A DNA stretch of 64,000 bases from Phocoena phocoena (Eukaryota; Chordata; Mammalia; Artiodactyla; Phocoenidae): assembly GCF_963924675.1 (NCBI RefSeq), contig NC_089220.1:159935270-159999269 (forward strand), given 5' to 3'. The notes beneath the pieces were generated by a model that ran no database searches, was not told the DNA's origin, and was given only the letters and a program-made list of their open reading frames with translations. This document shows, in pieces, positions 59,741-64,000 of the stretch (the first letter of the stretch is position 1; the number at the start of each line of letters is the position of its first letter). Position numbers and translations under genes: made by a program.

Positions 59741-62700
59741 TTTTTTTTTTCCTAACATCTTTATTAGAGTATAATTGCTTTACATTGTTGTGTCAGTTTC
59801 TGCTGTATAACAAAGTGAATCAGCTATACATAAACATATATCCCCATATCTCCTTCCTCTTGTGTCTCCCTCCCACCCTCCCTATCCCACCCGTCCAGGT
59901 AGTCACACAACACCAAGCTGATCTCCTTGTGCTATGCGGCTGCTTCCCACTAGCTATCTGTTTTTCATTTGGTAGTGTATATATGTCCATGCCACTCTCT
60001 CACTTTGTCCCAGCTTACCCTTCCCCCTCCCCATGTTCTCAAGTCCATTCTCTATGACTGTGTCTTTATTCCTATCCTGCCCCTAGGCTGTTCAGACCTT
60101 TTTTTTTTAAGATTCCATATATATGTGTTAGCATTCGGTATTTGTTTTTCTCTTTCTGACTTACTTCACTCTATATGAAAGACTCTAGGACCATCAACCT
60201 CACTATAAATAATTCAATTTCGTTTCTTTTTATGGCTGAGTAATATTCCATTGTATATATGTGCCACATCTTCTTTATCCATTCATCTGTCGATGGACAC
60301 TTAGGTTGCTTCCATGTCCTGGTAAATGTAAACAGTGCTGCAATGAACACTGTGGTACATGACTCTTTTTGAATTATGGTTTTCTCAGGGTATATGCCCA
60401 GTAGTGGGATTGCTGGGTCATATGGTAGTTTTATTTTTAGTTTTTTAAGGAACCTCTATACTGTTCTCCATAGTGGCTGTATCAATTTACATTCCCACCA
60501 ACAGCGCAAGAGGGTTCCCTTTTCTCCACACCCTCTCTGGCATTTACTGTTTGTAGATTTTTTGCTGATGGCCATTCTGACTGGTGTGAGGTGATACCTC
60601 ATTGTAGTTTTGATTTGCATTTCTCTAATGATTAGTGATGTTGAGCAATCTTTCATGTATTTGTTGGCAGCCTGTCTCTCTTCCTTGGAGAAATGTCTAT
60701 TTAGGTCCTCTGCCCATTGTCGGATGGGGTTGTTTGTTTTTTTGATATTGAGCTGCACGAGCTGCTTGTATATTTGGAGATTAATCCTTTGTTGCTTCAT
60801 TTGCAAATATTTCCTCCCATTCTGAGGGTTGTCTTTTCATATTGTTTATGGCTTCCTTTGCTGTGCAAAAGCTTTGAAGTTTCATTAGGTCCCATTTGTT
60901 TATTTTTGTTTTTATTTCCATTTCTCTAGGAGGTGGGTCAAAAAGGATCTTGCTGTGATTTATGTCATAGAGTATTCTGCCTATGTTTTCCTCTATGAGT
61001 TTTAGAGTGTCTGGCCTTATGTTTAGGTCTTTAATCCATTTTGAGTTTATTTTTGTGTATGGTGTTAGGGAGTGTTCTAATTTCATTCTTTTACATGTAC
61101 CTCTCCAATTTTCCCAGCACCACTTATTGAAGAGGCTATCTTTTCTTCATTGTATATCCTTGCCTCCTTTGTCATAGATTAGTTGACCATATGTGTGTGG
61201 GTTTATCTCTGAGCTTTCTGTCCTGTTCCATTGATCTGTATTTCTGTTTTTGTGCCAGTACCATGCTGTCTTGATTAATGTAGCTTTGTAGTATAGTCTG
61301 AAGTCCAGGAGCCTTATTCCTCCAGCTACTTTTTTCTTTCTCAAGATTACTTTGGCTCTTCGGGTGTTTTGTGTTTCCGTACAAATTGTGAAATTTTTTG
61401 TTCTAGTTCTGTGAAAATGCCATTGGTAGTTTGATAGGAATTGCATTGAATCTGTAGATTGCTTTGGGTAGTATAGTCATTTTCACAATGTTGATTCTTC
61501 CAATCCAAGAACATGGTATATCTCTCCATCTGTTTGTATCATCTTTAATTTCTTTCATCAGTGTCTTATAGTTTTCTGCATACAGGTCTTTTGTCTCCTT
61601 CAGTAGGTTTATTCCTAGGTATTTTATTCTTTTTGTTGCAGTGGTAAATGGGAGTGTTTCCTTAATTTCTGTTTCAGATTTTTCATCATTAGTGTATAGG
61701 AATGCAAGAGATTTCTGTGCATTAATTTTGTATCCTGCTACTTTACCAAATTCATTGAATAGATCTAGTAGTTTTCTGGTAGCGTCTTTTGGATTCTCTA
61801 TGTATAGTATCATGTCATTCATCTGCAAACAGTGACAGCTTTACTTCTTCTTTTCCCATTTGGATTCCTTTTACTCGTTTTTCTTCTTTGATTACTGTGG
61901 CTAAAACTTCCAAAACTATGTTGAATAATATTGGTGAGAGTGGAAAACCTTGTCTTGTTTCTGATCTTAGAGGAAATGCTTTCAGATTTTCACCATTGAG
62001 AATGATGTTGGCTGTGGGTTTGTCATATAAGGTCTTTATTATGTTGAGGTAAGTTCCCTCTGTGCCTACTTTATGGAGGGTTTTTATCATAAATGGGTGT
62101 TAAATTTTGTCAAAAGCCTTTTCTGCATCTGTTGAGATGATCATATCTTCAGTTTGTGAATATGGTTTATCACATTGATTGATTTGCGTATACTGAAGAA
62201 TCCTTGCACTCCTGGGATAAACCCCACTTGATCATGGTGTATGATCCTTTTAATGTGCTGTTGGATTCTGTTTGCTAGTATTCTGTTGAGGATTTTTGCA
62301 TCTATGTTCATCAGTGATATTGACCTGTTGTTTTCTTCCTTTGTGACATCGTTGTCTGGTTTTGGTATCAGGGTGATGGTGGCCTCGTAGAATGAGTTTG
62401 GGAGTGTTCCTCCCTCTGCTGTATTTTAGAAGAGTTTGAGAATAGGTGTTAGCTCTTCTCTAAATGTTTGACAGAATTCACCTGTGAAGCCATCTGGTCC
62501 TGGGCTTTTGTTTGTTGGAAGATTTTTAATCACAGTCTCACTTTCAGTGCTTGTGATTGGTCTGTTTATATATTCTGTTTCTTCGTGGTTCAGTCTTGGA
62601 AGGTTGTGCATTTCTAAGAATTTGTCCATTTCTTCCAGGTTGTCCATTTTATTGGCATAGCGTTGCTTGTAGTAATCTCTCATGATCCTTTGTATTTCTG

Positions 62701-62832
62701 CAGTGTCATTTTTACTTTATTTTCTTTTCTAATTCTATTGATTTGAGTCTTCTTCTCCCTTTTTTTCTTGATGAGTCTGGCTAATGGTTTATCAATTTTG
62801 TTTATCTTCTCAAAGAACCAGCTTTTACTTTT

Positions 62833-63045
62833 TTTGTTTGTTTTTGTTTTTTGCGGTACGCAGTCCTGTCACTGCTGTGGCCTCTACCATTGCGGAGCAA
62901 AGCCTCCGGACGCGCAGGCTCAGTGGCCATGGCTTACGGGCGCAGCTGCTCCGCGGCACGTGGGATCCTCCCAGACTGGGGCACGAACCCGTGTCCCCTG
63001 CATCAGCAGGCGGACTCTCAACCACTGCGCCACCAGGGAAGCCAC
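62833..63045 (-). mobile_element. CHR-superfamily SINE inside the L1, short 'taccgc' form
   Basis: In minus orientation from a T/TTTG tail and 'gcggtacgcagtcctgtcac' to 'gccaccagggaagcca'. The 15-bp duplication ccagcttttactttt lies at 62818-62832 and 63046-63060 and is L1 sequence, so the SINE is younger than the L1. The 151-codon plus-strand ORF across it is spurious. Confidence 0.95.
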
Positions 63046-63407
63046 CCAGCTTTTACTTTTATTGAGCTTTGCTATTGTTTCCTTCATTTCTTTTTCATTT
63101 ATTTCTGATCTAATCTTTATGATTTCTTTCCTTCTGATAAATTTGGGGGGGGTTTTTTGTTCTTCTTTCTCTAATTGTTTTAGGTATAAGGTTAGGTTGT
63201 TTGAGTTGTTTCTTGTTTCTTGAGGTAGGATTGTATTGCTATAAACTTCCATCTTAGAACTGCTTTTGCTGCATCCCATAGGTTTTGGGTTGTTGTGTTT
63301 TAATTGTCATTTGTTTCTAGGTAGTGTTTGATTTCCTCTTTGATTTCTTCAGTGATCTCTTGGTTATTTAGTAGTGTGTTGTTTAGTCTCCATTTGTTTG
63401 TGTTTTT

Positions 63408-63613
63408 CTTTTTATTTTTTTCCGGTACACTGGCCTCTCGCTGTTGTGGCCTCTCCCATTGCAGAGCACAGGCTCCGGATGCGCAGGCCCAGCGGCCATG
63501 GCTCACGGGCCCAGCCGCTCCGCGGCATGTGGGATCTTCCCAGACTGGGGCATGAACCCACATCCCCTGCATCGGCAGGCAGACTCTCAACCACTGCACC
63601 ACCAGGGAAGCCC
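63408..63613 (-). mobile_element. CHR-superfamily SINE inside the L1, short form
   Basis: In minus orientation: T-rich tail, 'ccggtacactggcctctcgc', ending 'caccaccagggaagccc'. The duplication tgtttgtgttttt lies at 63395-63407 and 63614-63626. It is the second independent SINE to enter the same L1, 363 bp from the first. Confidence 0.95.
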
Positions 63614-64000
63614 TGTTTGTGTTTTTTACAGATTTTTTCCCTGTAATTGATATCTAGTCTCATAGCATTGTGGTCGGAAAAGATACTTGATATGATTTCA
63701 ATTTTCTTAAATTTACCAGGGCTTGATTTGTGACCCAAGATATGATGTATCCTGGAGAATGTTCCATGAGCACTTGAGAAGAAAGTGTATTCTGTTGTTT
63801 TTGGATGGAATGTCCTATAAATATCAATTAAGTACATCTTGTTTAATGTGTCATGTAAAGCTTGTGTTTCCTTATTTATTTTCGTTTCGGTTGATCTGTC
63901 CATTTGTGAAAGTGGGGTGTTAAAATCCCCTACTATGATTGTGTTACTGTCAATTTCCCCTTTTATAGCTGTTAGCATTTGCCTTATGTATTGAGGTGCT

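Larger units (their letters stand above)
59741..64000 (-). mobile_element. Long L1 LINE, 3' end to endonuclease region, interrupted by two SINEs
   Basis: The minus-strand L1 starts at its A tail (complement at 59741-59750), passes through the 3' UTR (59751 to about 60150) and then ORF2 back to the endonuclease domain at the window edge. It may continue to ORF1 and the 5' UTR outside. Two CHR SINEs (62833-63045 and 63408-63613) are inserted in it. The 3' UTR shares long blocks with the nested fragment at 19909-20379 but not with the L1 at 4321-6236, so at least two L1 subfamilies are present. Confidence 0.93.
60150..64000 (-). pseudogene. L1 ORF2 pseudogene: endonuclease, reverse transcriptase, C-terminal domain
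   Basis: ORF2 can be followed in pieces from the right edge. At 63978-63620 it encodes the later endonuclease part, with 'VGDFNT', 'SSAHGTFSRIHHILG' and an intact 'SDHNA' motif. At 63400-63050 come the linker pieces 'WRLNNTLLNNQEI' and 'LYLKQLEKEEQ'. At 62683-62426 there is 'RDYYKQRYA', '[13 protein letters not shown]' and 'GEF'. At 62090-61815 there is the RT palm, with '[21 protein letters not shown]' leading to 'LFAD'. At 61828-61403 the frame resumes after the active site ('MILYIENP'). From 61446 to 60456 the thumb and C-terminal pieces are in several frames. Damage includes two SINE insertions, a stop before 'ITEEIKEEI' is completed in the linker (near 63300), several frameshifts, and a 4-nt duplication inside the FADD catalytic motif (61815-61822). 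It cannot encode active ORF2p. Confidence 0.93.

Noticed and set aside
1..64000. CRISPR arrays, operons, riboswitches, prokaryotic promoters, phage genes
   Set aside because: None is present. Repeat content, base composition and lack of dense ORFs mark the DNA as mammalian, and its direct repeats are target-site duplications and microsatellites.

Overview
The window is nuclear DNA of a cetacean, most likely a toothed whale. The main evidence is 17 copies (one only partly inside the window) of tRNA-Glu-derived SINEs of the CHR superfamily, many of them the short form ending in 'taccgc' plus a poly(A) tail that I associate with toothed whales. Cetartiodactyl-type L1 LINEs and a layer of older mammalian repeats (MIR/L2-age fragments, hAT fossils, an MLT1-like MaLR LTR) support this. 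Base composition is mostly AT-rich. I found no intact protein-coding gene, no convincing exon, no RNA gene, no CpG island and no CRISPR array. The window reads as intergenic DNA or the inside of a very large intron.

Layout. 0-3 kb: hAT fossil, CHR SINE, MLT1-like LTR. 3.4-4.3 kb: a GC-richer stretch with an isolated CRE palindrome. 4.3-6.2 kb: a 5'-truncated, internally deleted L1 whose tail looks like a short 3' transduction. 6.2-14 kb: mostly unique AT-rich DNA with one SINE, a 28-nt poly(C) run and L2/MIR-like remnants. 14.4-20.5 kb: five SINEs plus a three-level nest (old L1, then CHR SINE, then L1 3' fragment). 22.3-22.6 kb: a SINE whose tail has become a TA/TG microsatellite. 22.6-35.3 kb and 43.2-56.1 kb: two long stretches without CHR SINEs. 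51.4-51.9 kb: a dUTPase (DUT) processed pseudogene. 56.1-59.7 kb: SINE cluster plus MER5-like and MER20-like hAT fossils. 59.7-64.0 kb: a long minus-strand L1 with a broken ORF2, invaded by two CHR SINEs and running off the right edge.

No genes work together here. The biology is a retrotransposition record: L1 machinery, copies of which lie here as dead fossils, will have mobilised the CHR SINEs and the DUT transcript, as the poly(A) tails and target-site duplications (TSDs) around the SINEs indicate. TSDs of 9-16 bp, some with one mismatch, flank 16 of the 17 CHR copies. I saw nothing that amounts to a new multi-gene system. The most informative observations are the L1 3' transduction, the triple nest, a 4-nt duplication in the reverse transcriptase active-site motif of the right-hand L1, and the SINE-tail microsatellite. 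All repeat-family names are from pattern recognition, not from a database search.
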